A DNA stretch of 64,000 nucleotides. Source: Desmonostoc vinosum HA7617-LM4. GTDB lineage: Bacteria > Cyanobacteriota > Cyanobacteriia > Cyanobacteriales > Nostocaceae. Position 1 is the stretch's first letter. The number at the start of each line of letters is the position of its first letter. The stretch spans positions 310,001-374,000 of the forward strand of contig JAHHHC010000001.1 of the NCBI GenBank assembly GCA_019359515.1. The letters run 5' to 3'. The notes beneath the pieces were generated by a model. That model had not been told where the DNA came from. It made no database searches and saw only the letters and a program-made list of their open reading frames with translations. A program made the position numbers and the translations under genes. Positions 54,435 to 64,000 of this stretch are shown here, in pieces.

Positions 54435-54598
54435 GACGCATTCCCATCTAGGTAGCGTACACATTTCCTGAACTATTAAAACTTCCACTAAATTTAAGAT
54501 TTTCGGGAACTTTCAAAGAGTGATTTTAGCAATGTTTCGTGGGATTGCTGAATTTGGATGTGAAAATTATTCTGTATGATTTCAGAAGCCTTGTAGAG
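54435..54598. repeat. Duplicated flank, copy 1 (second copy 55791-55934)
   Basis: GACGCATTCCCATCTAGGTA...to CTTGTAGAGA matches 55791-55934 closely with small gaps (shared TTTTAGCAATGTTTCGTGG, GCTGAATTTGGATGTGAAAA). It belongs to a local duplication that includes the methyltransferase. The rest of 54418-55076 has a CGCAGAGGAGCC-type repeat and a likely promoter for the first methyltransferase, whose leader (ATATAACAAAATCTTAACCT) is shared with the second. Confidence 0.75.
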
Positions 54599-55076
54599 AC
54601 GTGCTATTGCGTGTTTGTGCATTCAGCTTCTTATATAAATACTTTGGTGCTGCTGAATAATTGGGTAAAAAGCTTACGCAGAGGAGCCAGGCGCGTAGAC
54701 GGGTTTCCCAACTTGAGCGAACTGGCGTCGCGCACCAGACGCAGAGAGTAGTTTTACAGTCTCTTTGATTTCTAGGTGATATATCCCCGACATTCTAAAT
54801 CAGGTGTTCGTTACTCGATATAACAAAATCTTAACCTGATAGTGACGTTATAATATCTATCAGTTTTAAAGTTTTACTGAACCTCTAAGTAGCAAAAAAT
54901 GCTCAAAAAAAATGATTTTATACTTAATCGTTGATTGAGCAGACAGACCAACATACCTTAGCCTTTGGGGAAGCCAGTTCATAAGTGGATACTTCTGCGA
55001 ACCTTCTGTAAAGGATTCTGATTGATCAGATTGTATACACAAGTTCTATCTATCATCTCTTTGAGGACTAAATACC

Positions 55077-55712
55077 ATGTTTACTAAGTTTACTAAGCAA
55101 GTAAAAAATATGCTCAAGAAAACCCCCCTTATCAGATGGGAGTATATTGATCAAAACATTGAGGTACGCAAAAAACAATACAGAATACAATTTATAGAAC
55201 AATTTTTACCAAAGAACGGAATTGGTGCAGAACTAGGAGTATTCAAAGGTCATTTGTCCCCCATTCTTCTAGAGTATACCAATGCAAAAAAACTACACCT
55301 TGTCGACCCTTGGTATACCTTCAAACCTCTTTGGCAATGGGCAAGCGGCAACAAAAGTACGGTTGATGGTTTAATCAAAGTTCTGCGAAGCTTCAAGAAA
55401 GAACTTGAAGATGGACGCATCGTGGTACATGTGGGCGATGATCTTCAGGTACTTCCCACATTTCCTGATAAATATTTTGACTGGGTTTACATCGATACGT
55501 CTCATGCATATGAACAAACTAAGCAGGAGTTGCAGATATTAGCCAGCAAAGTCAAGGACGACGGTGTAATAGCAGGGGATGATTGGCAGCCAGACACAAG
55601 TCATAGGCATCATGGAGTTTGTAAAGCTGTAAATGAGTTTATTGTTTCTGAAAAGTATGAGATTATATATTCCAATGAACACAATTTACAATGGGCAATA
55701 AAGAAGGGCTAA
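55077..55712 (+). CDS. SAM-dependent methyltransferase (Methyltransf_24 type), copy 1
   Basis: 211 residues. SAM-binding GAELGVFKGHLSPILLE (about 51-67), acidic LHLVDPW, IVVHVGDDLQVL and FDWVYIDTSHAYE, as in Rossmann-fold methyltransferases of the Methyltransf_24 group, which often act on glycans or secondary metabolites. Substrate unknown. GAGG before the ATG. About 90% identical to the gene at 56510, by eye. Confidence 0.82.
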   Translation: MFTKFTKQVKNMLKKTPLIRWEYIDQNIEVRKKQYRIQFIEQFLPKNGIGAELGVFKGHLSPILLEYTNAKKLHLVDPWYTFKPLWQWASGNKSTVDGLIKVLRSFKKELEDGRIVVHVGDDLQVLPTFPDKYFDWVYIDTSHAYEQTKQELQILASKVKDDGVIAGDDWQPDTSHRHHGVCKAVNEFIVSEKYEIIYSNEHNLQWAIKKG

Positions 55713-55790
55713 CAAAACGCTGATTTATCCTTTTGCTCTTGCACTACTGGCAGTTGATTTTTGCTCTTGCTTTTTGTACTTTTTAAAAAA

Positions 55791-55934
55791 GACGCATTCC
55801 TATCTAGGTAGCTTACACATTTGCTGAGCTGTTAAAACTTCCACTAAATTGAAGAGTGATTTTAGCAATGTTTCGTGGGGTTGCTGAATTTGGATGTGAA
55901 AATTATCTGTATGATTTGAGAAGTCTTGTAGAAA
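55791..55934. repeat. Duplicated flank, copy 2
   Basis: Matches 54435-54598. It joins directly to the decayed FtsK-like copy at 55935, marking the duplication boundary. Confidence 0.75.
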
Positions 55935-56365
55935 GTGCCAACAAGAGCGATTTTAAGATATTGTGGAGAGTAGCGATTGAGTAGACTGAGGAGAAGCGAT
56001 CGCAAAAATTCACTTTTACCACTGCCAGTTGTACAACCAACCAAAAAGTGACAAGTATTCGGATCAGATAAATCAGCCTCTAATAATCGTTCTTCTAAGG
56101 TGCAGTTGCAGGTAATACTTGCGATTTTATATAATTGCGTCCTTTGCGTCCTTTGCGGTTCGTTAAAAAATTAACTTTGACAAAGAGTTTTTAGCCTTAA
56201 CTGAGCCGTATTCGATTATAAGTAATTCTGCAAAACGTTGAATTCATCCTTGCAATCCTTGCCAAACATCGAGAAGTGGTTGTGCTTGGCTAGAATCTTT
56301 GTTAATAGCTTTCTCTAAATAACTAGAGAATCTTACCTCATAAAATAGCTGTCGCATACTAGACG
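55935..56365 (-). pseudogene. Decayed copy of the Cas4-like/FtsK gene
   Basis: Two fragments of the gene at 57223-59247. 55937-56140 matches 57770-57990 and still encodes GCTTGSGKSEFLRSLLLSLL (Walker A). 56210-56365 matches 58795-58950 (N-terminal nuclease-side region). The middle and both ends are missing and a TTGCGTCCTTTGCGTCC repeat sits at about 56143. Clearly non-functional. Confidence 0.8.
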
Positions 56366-56509
56366 TAAATAAAGCTCAATATAACAAAATCTTAACCTAA
56401 GAGTGACATTATGTTATTTATCAGTTTTTCATTTTTAGAGAACTTTTCTCAGGATTTTGATGTTCATATTGTATAGAAAAGTTCTATCATCCCTTTGGAG
56501 GCTAACACG

Positions 56510-57148
56510 ATGTTTACCAAGTTTACTAAGCAAGTAGAAAATGTGATTAAGAAAACCCCCCTTGTTAAATGGGAGTATGTTGATCAAAACATTGAGATAC
56601 GCAATAAACGATACAGAATTCAATTTATAGAACAATTTTTACCAAAGAACGGAATTGGTGCCGAACTAGGAGTATTCAAAGGTCATTTGTCCCCCATTCT
56701 TCTAGAGTCTACTAATGCAAAAAAACTACATCTTATCGACCCTTGGTATACCTTAAAACCTCATTGGCTATGGGCAAACGGCAACCAAAGTACGGTTGAT
56801 GGTTTGATCAAAGTTCTGCGAAGCTTCAAGGAAGAACTTGAAGATGGACGTATCGTGGTACATGTGGGTGATGATCTTCAGGTACTTCCCACGTTTCCTG
56901 ATAAATATTTTGACTGGGTTTACATCGATACGTCTCATGCATATGAACAAACTAAGCAGGAGTTGCAGATACTAGCCAGCAAAGTCAAGGACGACGGTGT
57001 AATAGCGGGAGATGATTGGCGGCCAAACCCAAGTCATAGACATCATGGAGTTTATAAAGCTGTAAATGAGTTTATTGTTTCTAAAAAGTATGAGATTATA
57101 TATTCTAATGAACACAATGTACAGTGGGCAATAAAGAAGAGCAACTAA
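56510..57148 (+). CDS. SAM-dependent methyltransferase, copy 2
   Basis: 212 residues from ATG 56510 (GGAGG 8 nt upstream); a TTG at 56495 would add five residues. Same motifs as copy 1 (GAELGVFKG, LHLIDPW, FDWVYIDTSHAYE); differences are scattered, mostly conservative, and the frame is intact, so both copies appear to be under selection. Tandem duplication with the leader sequence. Confidence 0.82.
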   Translation: MFTKFTKQVENVIKKTPLVKWEYVDQNIEIRNKRYRIQFIEQFLPKNGIGAELGVFKGHLSPILLESTNAKKLHLIDPWYTLKPHWLWANGNQSTVDGLIKVLRSFKEELEDGRIVVHVGDDLQVLPTFPDKYFDWVYIDTSHAYEQTKQELQILASKVKDDGVIAGDDWRPNPSHRHHGVYKAVNEFIVSKKYEIIYSNEHNVQWAIKKSN

Positions 57149-57222
57149 TTTATCACGTTTGACTTCATCGTGAAAGCTTATTGAGGGATAACCGCTCCTA
57201 TGCTCCCATTGAAGTAAGAGTG

Positions 57223-59247
57223 TCAAGGTAGCTGAATGCTTTTTGCCCATAAACTTTGTAAACGGTGCAATTGAGCGCCTACTTGATAGAGTAAATCACC
57301 TTTGCCTAAGAGATAAGCTGCTGCTGTTTGTTTGCCTCCTAGAATAATGCTGGAGTCGGCTTCGCTGGCAGTACGCAAAGCTACTCGTCCTGGTAGATTT
57401 GAGCGGATGATTGGCGTTACGACCTTGGCTTCTGGGCGTTGAGTGGCGATAATGAGATGAATTCCCGCAGCTCTTGCCATTGCTCCCAGTCTTTTGATAC
57501 TTTGTTCTAGTACTGTACGGATTTCTTTTTCTGCCATAAAATCGGCGTATTCGTCAAAAATACAGACGATGCGAGGTAAAGGTGGCGTAGAGCGATGATT
57601 GTAAGCGCTTAAATCAGCACACCCAGCTTTTTCAAACTTTTGGTAGCGAGACTCCATCTGTGCAACCAATTCATCCATCAGTTTGATCGCGCGATCGCTA
57701 TCTTTTACAATAGGTGAATATAACCAAGGTATTTGCTCAAACTCAGGAAATGTGACTCGCTTGGGGTCAACAAGAGCGATTTTAAGATATTCTGGAGAAT
57801 GACGATTGAGTAGACTCAGAAGGAGCGATCGCAAAAATTCACTTTTACCACTGCCAGTTGTACCACCAACCAAAAAGTGACAAGTATTCGGGTCAGATAA
57901 ATCAGCCTCTAACAATCGTCCTTCTAAATTTACCCCAATTGCAATTTTTACTGGTGCAGTTGCAGGTAATACTTGCGACTTTATATAATCCTCAAATTTA
58001 GCAACTTGCCTATCTTGACGAGGCAAATCTACACTTACATAACCCGCCTGCGGAGCAATCAGCGGCGGATTTTCCAAACCCAATTGTACTTGTAAATCCG
58101 CAGACGATTTTAAGAGCGAATTAACTCTCACACCAAGATGTGGTTTTAATTTCACTCGGATAAAACAAGGAGCAACAGCAGCACCTTCATAATCTACACC
58201 AATCCCAAAAGATAGGAAAGTTGTAACCAATTGTTCACCCATAGCACTAGCGTCTGGAGAACTCTGGTTACTAGTTGTGGAATTTTCGTCTTGTTTGTTA
58301 TTTTCAGATGGCGAAATAAAATAAGTCTGACACTTCTGCTTTTGTGGGCAAATGTTGCATAGATTTGGTTGAGTTGTAACAGGTGGTGGATTATTGTTAG
58401 GAGGTTCCCAACTCAGCCATTGCTGCATCTGCTGTAGTTTATGGTGAATCAACTGATGTACACTATTTTCTAGTTGTTCCCAAGAATATTTATACTCTTT
58501 AAATTCTGGTAAAACACAATAAACTGCTGAATCAACAGCTACCTTTTTTTTACACCAAAGCATGTAGCTATAAAGAGCAACCTGAGCCAATTGTGCTGAT
58601 GAATCTACAGGTTGATAAGTTTTAAATTCCAGTACACAAAGCCGCTTAGCTTCAAAATTATAAACTAAACAATCAAACTCTCCTGCTATTCTTTGTTGCG
58701 TTCCATCAGGTAACTGAAGGTAATGCTCAAGCTTCCGTTCTTCTGAAATAAATGTGTTACGAATCAGCGTCTCTGCATTACAGTAACGTCTATTTATGAT
58801 CAGTAATTCTGCAAAACGTTGAATTAATCCTTGCAATCCTTTCCAAACATCAAAAAGTGGTTGTGCTTGGCTAGCATCTTTTTCAACAGCTTTATCTAAA
58901 TAATTAGAAAATTTTATTTTATAAAATAGCTGTCGCATACTAGAAGCAACTTCCTCAACATTTAATTGAGATGCACCCAACTCAAATATTGCTTTAAACC
59001 TTGGCTCAGTAGCAGCTAAATTAATAAAATCATTAGCTAATTGATGAAAAACATTACCAATCCCAATTTTATTATTTGGTGGTATAAATAAAGTATTGCC
59101 GCCAAAGTGCTGATGTAAATAAAACAAACGAGGACATTCAAAAGCAACTCTGACTTTAGTGGCAGATAAAGATACATTTTTAGATTTTTCTGTTGACTGT
59201 TCAGAAGCATGATTGATCATATTAAAAATATTATTTGCAAATTTCAT
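57223..59247 (-). CDS. Fusion of Cas4-like PD-(D/E)XK nuclease and FtsK/HerA-type ATPase
   Basis: 674 residues from ATG 59247 (the frame to 59292 begins on TTG). N-terminus: FECPRLFYLHQ with Cys38, AGEFDCLV and VLEFKTYQ (Asp and Glu-x-Lys of a PD-(D/E)XK nuclease), then CNICPQKQKC; with Cys38 this makes a four-Cys Fe-S site as in Cas4/AddB. C-terminal translocase: Walker A GGTTGSGKSE (461-470), Walker B CIFDEYADF (about 562-570), IIATQRPE. The FtsK gamma domain is absent. A nuclease-translocase of this design suggests DNA processing or defence. Confidence 0.82.
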   Translation of the reverse strand: MKFANNIFNMINHASEQSTEKSKNVSLSATKVRVAFECPRLFYLHQHFGGNTLFIPPNNKIGIGNVFHQLANDFINLAATEPRFKAIFELGASQLNVEEVASSMRQLFYKIKFSNYLDKAVEKDASQAQPLFDVWKGLQGLIQRFAELLIINRRYCNAETLIRNTFISEERKLEHYLQLPDGTQQRIAGEFDCLVYNFEAKRLCVLEFKTYQPVDSSAQLAQVALYSYMLWCKKKVAVDSAVYCVLPEFKEYKYSWEQLENSVHQLIHHKLQQMQQWLSWEPPNNNPPPVTTQPNLCNICPQKQKCQTYFISPSENNKQDENSTTSNQSSPDASAMGEQLVTTFLSFGIGVDYEGAAVAPCFIRVKLKPHLGVRVNSLLKSSADLQVQLGLENPPLIAPQAGYVSVDLPRQDRQVAKFEDYIKSQVLPATAPVKIAIGVNLEGRLLEADLSDPNTCHFLVGGTTGSGKSEFLRSLLLSLLNRHSPEYLKIALVDPKRVTFPEFEQIPWLYSPIVKDSDRAIKLMDELVAQMESRYQKFEKAGCADLSAYNHRSTPPLPRIVCIFDEYADFMAEKEIRTVLEQSIKRLGAMARAAGIHLIIATQRPEAKVVTPIIRSNLPGRVALRTASEADSSIILGGKQTAAAYLLGKGDLLYQVGAQLHRLQSLWAKSIQLP

Positions 59248-59334
59248 CCTATGATTCAGCAACGCCAAGTCGAGGTTTAGGCAATATATCAATATCTCCT
59301 ATGCAAATGCAGATATTGAAAATTAAGCTGCTTT

Positions 59335-59433
59335 GGATTCGTGTAAAAATAAGTTGAACAATTTAATATTTGTAGTGCGGGCATCTTGCCCGCGCGAGCA
59401 AGATGCTCGCACTACTTATTTTTACTTGATGCC
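59335..59433. repeat. 99-bp palindromic repeat, family A, copy 2
   Basis: Inverse of 11600-11698, one mismatch. Intergenic here. The remaining gap to 59573 is AT-rich and includes TGTCAACTTATAACAACCTC (59507-59526), shared with 39230-39249; no gene. Confidence 0.85.
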
Positions 59434-59573
59434 TTTTGATCCCGAAACAGACCAATGTATTTCTTTTTTGTTTAGTCTTGTTATAGCTTGTACAGGTTTA
59501 TTTAATTGTCAACTTATAACAACCTCTTTTTCATACCCTTCCTCCCAAACCAACCGTCTCCCATAAGTTGTAA

Positions 59574-62500
59574 TTACGAATTACTCTGGCTGGTGGTAGG
59601 AATTTTTTCCTCTGCGATGGGAGTTAACTGTTGGGGTTTGCGGGAGCGATTGAAGCGATCGCGAATGTTACCTATGATGATGTACAGAATTGGTACGGCA
59701 AATAGACTCAACACAGTTGAAACAATCATTCCCCCAGCAATTGCTGTACCGAGAGATTTTCTACTGACTGCTCCTGCTCCTTCTGGGTTTACTAATGGCC
59801 AAACACCTAAAATAAAGGATAGGGAAGTCATGAGAATGGGGCGTAAGCGCTCTTGTGATGCTCTGACTGCGGCTTTGGTAATTGAAAGTCCTTGTTCGCG
59901 CAGTTGGTTGGCGAATTCTACAATCAAGATGGCGTTTTTACTTGCCAGACCAATCAACATGACTAAACCAACCTGACAAAACACATCGTTGGCCAGACCC
60001 CTTAGTAACTGTGCCCCCAAAGCTCCTAAGATTGCTAAGGGGACTGCAAGCATAATAATCAAAGGGTCAACGTAATTTTCATACTGAGCAGCCAGTACCA
60101 AGAAGACAAATACAAGTCCCAACATAAATATCAAGGGGGCTTGACCGCCAGATTGCTTCTCTTCAGCGGTGATACCTGACCATTCGTAGCCCATACTAGC
60201 TGGTAAAACTTCTTTTGCTAGTTGTTCCATTGCAATTGTTGCTTGCCCGGAACTGTAACCAGGAGCAGCAGCACCGTTAATTTCAATGGCGCGGAACAAG
60301 TTGTAGTGATTAATCGTTTGTGCGCCTGTTTTCGGAGTAATTTTTACAAGGTTACTCAGGGAAACCATCTGATTGTTGGCAGAACGGACATATATCTTAC
60401 CGATGTCTCCAGGGTTAGAGCGAAACTGAGCATCGGCTTGAATATAAACTCGGTAAGTCCGCTGTAGTAAGTTAAAGTCGTTGACATACTGAGAACCCAT
60501 GTAGCTTTGTAGGGTATTAAAGATATCATCTACGTCAACTTGCATGGCTTTGGCTTTGTTGCGGTCAACTTCGATGTACATTTGTGGTGTATTGGCACTA
60601 AAAGTACTAAACACACCCTGCAATCCTGGTGTTTGATTTCCACGCTGGAGAAACTGACCCATAACTTGCAGCATGTTATTTAAGCCACTGTTACCTGCTC
60701 TGTCTTGCAATTGAAATTGGAAGCCGCCAAAGTTACCCAACCCTTCAATAGATGGTGGGTTAACGGAGAAGATTCTTGCTTCGGGAATTGCTCCTAATAC
60801 TCCTTGCAACTTGCCAATGACGGCTTGGGCTGACTGTTGTTCACCTTTGCGTTCTGCCCAAGGTTTGAAGGCTGTAAAAATTACGCCACTGTTGGCACTG
60901 CTACCACTAAAACCAAAGCCACCAACAACAAAAGTATCCATGACTTCTGGTAGCTTGAGGATTTCTTTTTCTGCTTGAATCATCACCTTGGTGGTGTAGT
61001 TGAGTGAAACTCCTTCTGGTGCTTGGATAATGGTAATGAAATAGCCTTGGTCTTCATCGGGAATAAAGGCTGTGGGTACGGAGATGTACAGCCAGCCAGT
61101 AAGACCTAAAGATGCAATAAAGACTACTAAGACAATAGCTTTGTTTTTTGTGAGACGATTAAGCGATCGCTCATATCCTCGACGCGTCCACTCAAGAAAT
61201 CGGTTAATCTGGTCAAAAATCTTACCCAACCACCCACCGGCTCTTTGCCCTCGACGCAGTAGTAAAGCTGACAATGAAGGAGTAAGAGTAATGGCCAGAA
61301 AGGTAGAAATTGCCATCGAAAAGGCGATCGTCAAAGCAAATTGTCTATAAATCTGCCCTGTAGAGCCGGGAAAGAATGCCACGGGGACAAATACAGCCAT
61401 CATTACCAAGGAGGTAGCAATTACTGCCCCAAATAACTCTCTCATCGACTCAGAAGCTGCTTGACGTGGCGGTAATCCTTCGTCCTCAATCAAGCGCATG
61501 GTATTTTCCACGACGATGATCGCATCATCAACTACCAACCCTGTAGCTAATGTCAAACCAAATAAAGTTAAGGTGTTGATGGAAAATCCAAAAACTTTGA
61601 TGAAGGCAAAAGTGCCAATCAATGTTAGGGGAATGACAATCACGGGGATGAGTGTAGTCCGCCAGTCTTGGAGGAAAATAAAAATTACTAAGACAACAAG
61701 AGCGATCGCTTCTATTAAGGTCTTCACAACCTCTGCGAGAGACTCTTCCACAAATAAGCTTGTGTCAAATGCGACCTTATACTCCATTCCTGGCGGAAAA
61801 CTTTTCTCCAGTCGCAACATTTCCGCTTTGACAGCCTTAGCTACTTCCAAGCTGTTACTTCCAGGTGTGCCAAATATTCCTAAACCGACGCCTTCCTGAC
61901 CGGAAAATCTCAGAAAAGAACTGTAATTTTCGGCACCCAGTTCTGAGCGTCCTACATCTTTGAGCTTAACTAGTGTGCCATCAGCAGTTGTCTTCAGCAC
62001 TATATCTTCAAATTCTGCTGGTTCTGTGAGTCTACCAACGGCGGTCAAATCTATTTGATATGTTTGATCATCTAGTGCTGGCTGTTGTCCAATTTGTCCC
62101 GCACCTAGTTGGATATTTTGTTCTTCAAGTGCATCAATTACATCTTGGGCAGTGAGGCTACGACTTGCTAATCGATTTGGATCGAGCCACAACCGCATCG
62201 CATAGCGGCGTTCACCAAAAATTTGCACCTCACTAACACCGTTGATTCTTTTGATAGCATCAACTATGTAGAGATCAGCATAATTACTTAAAAATATATT
62301 ATTGTATTGTTTGTTCTTCGAGTACAACCCCAGCGCCAAGAGAATATTGTTAGACTGCTTTTTGACGCTAACGCCAGTCCGTTGTACAGCTGCTGGTAAA
62401 AGCGGCTGGGCAATAGCTACCCGATTTTGCACATCAACAGCCGCAATATCTTTATTCCGTGATGGGTCAAATGTCGCTGTAATTGTACTAGTACCATCAT

Positions 62501-62750
62501 TACTACTGCTCGAAGTCAGGTATTTCATACCCTCGACCCCGTTAATTTGCCGCTCAATGATTGTCGTCACCGTATTTTCGACAACTTCCGCATTCGCGCC
62601 AGGGTAGTTAGCAGTAACAATAATTTGAGTAGGACTAATATCTGGATACCTTGCCGTAGGTAGTGTTGGAATACTAACCGCACCTACTAGCAGCAAGATA
62701 ATCGCACAGACGCTTGTAAATACAGGTCTTTTGATGAAGAAATCGACGAA

Positions 62751-62753
<3 letters not shown>
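59574..62753 (-). CDS. RND efflux permease (HAE1 / AcrB type)
   Basis: 1059 residues from ATG 62753 (MFVDFFIKRPVFTSVCAIIL); the frame open to 62834 is repeat sequence. Twelve transmembrane helices in the AcrB pattern, GLVVDDAIIVVENTMR with the proton-relay Asp pair in TM4, PFPTARYPDISPTQI-type porter start (LPTARYPDISPTQI) and GLASKNAILIVEFAN in TM10-11. Proton-driven export of hydrophobic compounds. Downstream of the fusion protein gene in the same direction, so an operon split by repeats. Confidence 0.95.
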
Positions 62754-63127
<374 letters not shown>

Positions 63128-63260
63128 CGAAAAAATAGGCGTTTTCGGATTGAATGTAAAATACCTACACCTGTAAGATTGGGGATTGGGGGGATAAGGG
63201 AGAAATTTTCTCCGTGTCCCCCCGTCCCCGCGTCCCCGTGTCCTCTTTCCCATTCCCCAA

Positions 63261-64000
63261 CTAAGATTCTGTAACAATGGAAACACCGTCTTTCAAATCT
63301 AGTAAACCTGAGACGATAATTTTATCTTGTGGTTGTAATCCTGTGATCACTTGGTAATTATTACCTGTGCTATTACCTAACTTGACTTGCTTTCGTCGAG
63401 CTACTTGTTGTATTAGACCTTGAGGTGATTTTTCTATTTCAGCTATGTAAACAAAAGTTTCGCCACCCACGCGAGATACTGCTGTTTTGGGAATTAATAC
63501 CCCTGGACGCTGATTCCAAATCACTTTCGCCCGCACCAATTGATCGGCACGTAGTTGACCTTTAGGGTTGTTAAATAGGGCTTTTAGCTGTAAGGTTCGT
63601 GTCTTGTTAGTGATGTTGGGAGCAATAAAAAATATTCTGCTATTGCCTAATTTCTCGCCTTGTGCATTCATTACCTCTACTGGCATCCCCTTACGTAATT
63701 TAGTCTCTAGTTCCAACGGCACAGAAATTTTAACTTCTAAAGGTTGATTTTGAGAGATGGTTGCTAATTGTGTAGAAGTGTTAACCAAGTCACCTGTTTT
63801 TACAGATATCTCACTAATTATGCCTGTAAAGGGAGCAGTAATCTTGTCGTTTTGGATCTGGACTTGTTGTTGATTACTAGCTCGATTTTGCTGCAAGGCT
63901 TTTTCCGCCTGTAATATAATAGCTCGCTGTGCTTGAATTTTGTGATCAATTGCAGTGAGTTGAGCTTCAGTTGCTGCAAGTGTGTTGGCATATTGCTCGC
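63261..64000 (-). CDS. RND efflux membrane fusion protein, 5' part outside window
   Basis: 246 codons, open to the window edge. From the edge inwards: coiled-coil (AATEAQLTAIDHKIQAQRAI), lipoyl half DKITAPFTGIISEISVKTGD, beta-barrel and membrane-proximal domain (VLIPKTAVSRVGGETFVYI), ending DGVSIVTES. HlyD/AcrA-type adaptor for the following RND permease. Confidence 0.9.
   Translation of the reverse strand, partial: EQYANTLAATEAQLTAIDHKIQAQRAIILQAEKALQQNRASNQQQVQIQNDKITAPFTGIISEISVKTGDLVNTSTQLATISQNQPLEVKISVPLELETKLRKGMPVEVMNAQGEKLGNSRIFFIAPNITNKTRTLQLKALFNNPKGQLRADQLVRAKVIWNQRPGVLIPKTAVSRVGGETFVYIAEIEKSPQGLIQQVARRKQVKLGNSTGNNYQVITGLQPQDKIIVSGLLDLKDGVSIVTES

Overview
The window is chromosomal DNA from a filamentous, probably heterocyst-forming cyanobacterium (Nostocales). 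The evidence is the very frequent octamer GCGATCGC (HIP1), cyanobacterial families throughout (DevBCA-type exporter, PrcA-type Ca-dependent protease, Zur/FurB-like Fur protein, Uma2 proteins, protease-TPR fusions), and intergenic DNA crowded with short dispersed repeats such as GGGGAGTGGGGAG and CGCAGAGGCGCAGAG. Species cannot be fixed from the sequence alone.

Layout. 0-4.7 kb: a truncated peptide deformylase, an HtrA protease, dnaA with a cluster of DnaA boxes just downstream (candidate oriC), and a Ser/Thr kinase. 4.9-14.3 kb: an alpha/beta hydrolase, a Uma2 protein, a YdcF-like protein, a 2-oxoglutarate decarboxylase / succinate semialdehyde dehydrogenase pair (the cyanobacterial TCA bypass), GNAT and GrpB-like proteins, decayed gene fragments (clan AA aspartic protease, glycogen phosphorylase), a DUF2993 protein and a Zur-like regulator. 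14.7-24.5 kb: purS and purQ, a second Uma2 protein, an MBL-fold protein, a reverse transsulfuration pair (cystathionine beta-synthase and gamma-lyase), the CGFS glutaredoxin and BolA partners, and a subtilase.

24.66-32.32 kb is the most unusual part. It is bounded by near-perfect TGTACAGTGAC-type inverted ends that match the ends of type V-K CRISPR-associated transposons (CAST). It carries a TnsB helix-turn-helix remnant at the left end and a Cas12k C-terminal remnant at the right end, and lies 7 bp from a tRNA-Val(GAC) gene. The transposition machinery has gone. What remains is cargo: a three-gene TPR-CHAT protease / small protein / membrane protein operon, a broken PIN toxin with its small partner, and a small hypothetical gene. 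A GTT motif in the tRNA lies exactly 60 bp from the element end, the spacing known for V-K insertion.

32.5-43.6 kb: a TetR regulator divergent from a DevB-DevC-DevA exporter operon, a HAD phosphatase, a secreted trypsin-TPR protein, a truncated Uma2 gene, a coiled-coil protein, an M15 peptidase, and an AT-rich ATPase-TOPRIM pair that looks like a defence module. 43.9-50.4 kb: mnmG, a Pro-rich membrane protein, and ileS with a dispersed repeat inserted in frame. 50.7-59.3 kb: a second trypsin-TPR protein with 13 nearly identical TPRs, a 21 x 21-bp tandem array, an orphan ParA, and a locally duplicated methyltransferase plus Cas4-like-nuclease/FtsK module of which one copy has decayed. 59.5-64 kb: an RND efflux permease and the 3' part of its membrane fusion partner, separated by three tandem copies of a ~125-bp repeat.

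Two short palindromic repeat families (99 bp and 103 bp, two copies each) sit at the 3' ends of genes and supply stop codons and C-terminal residues.
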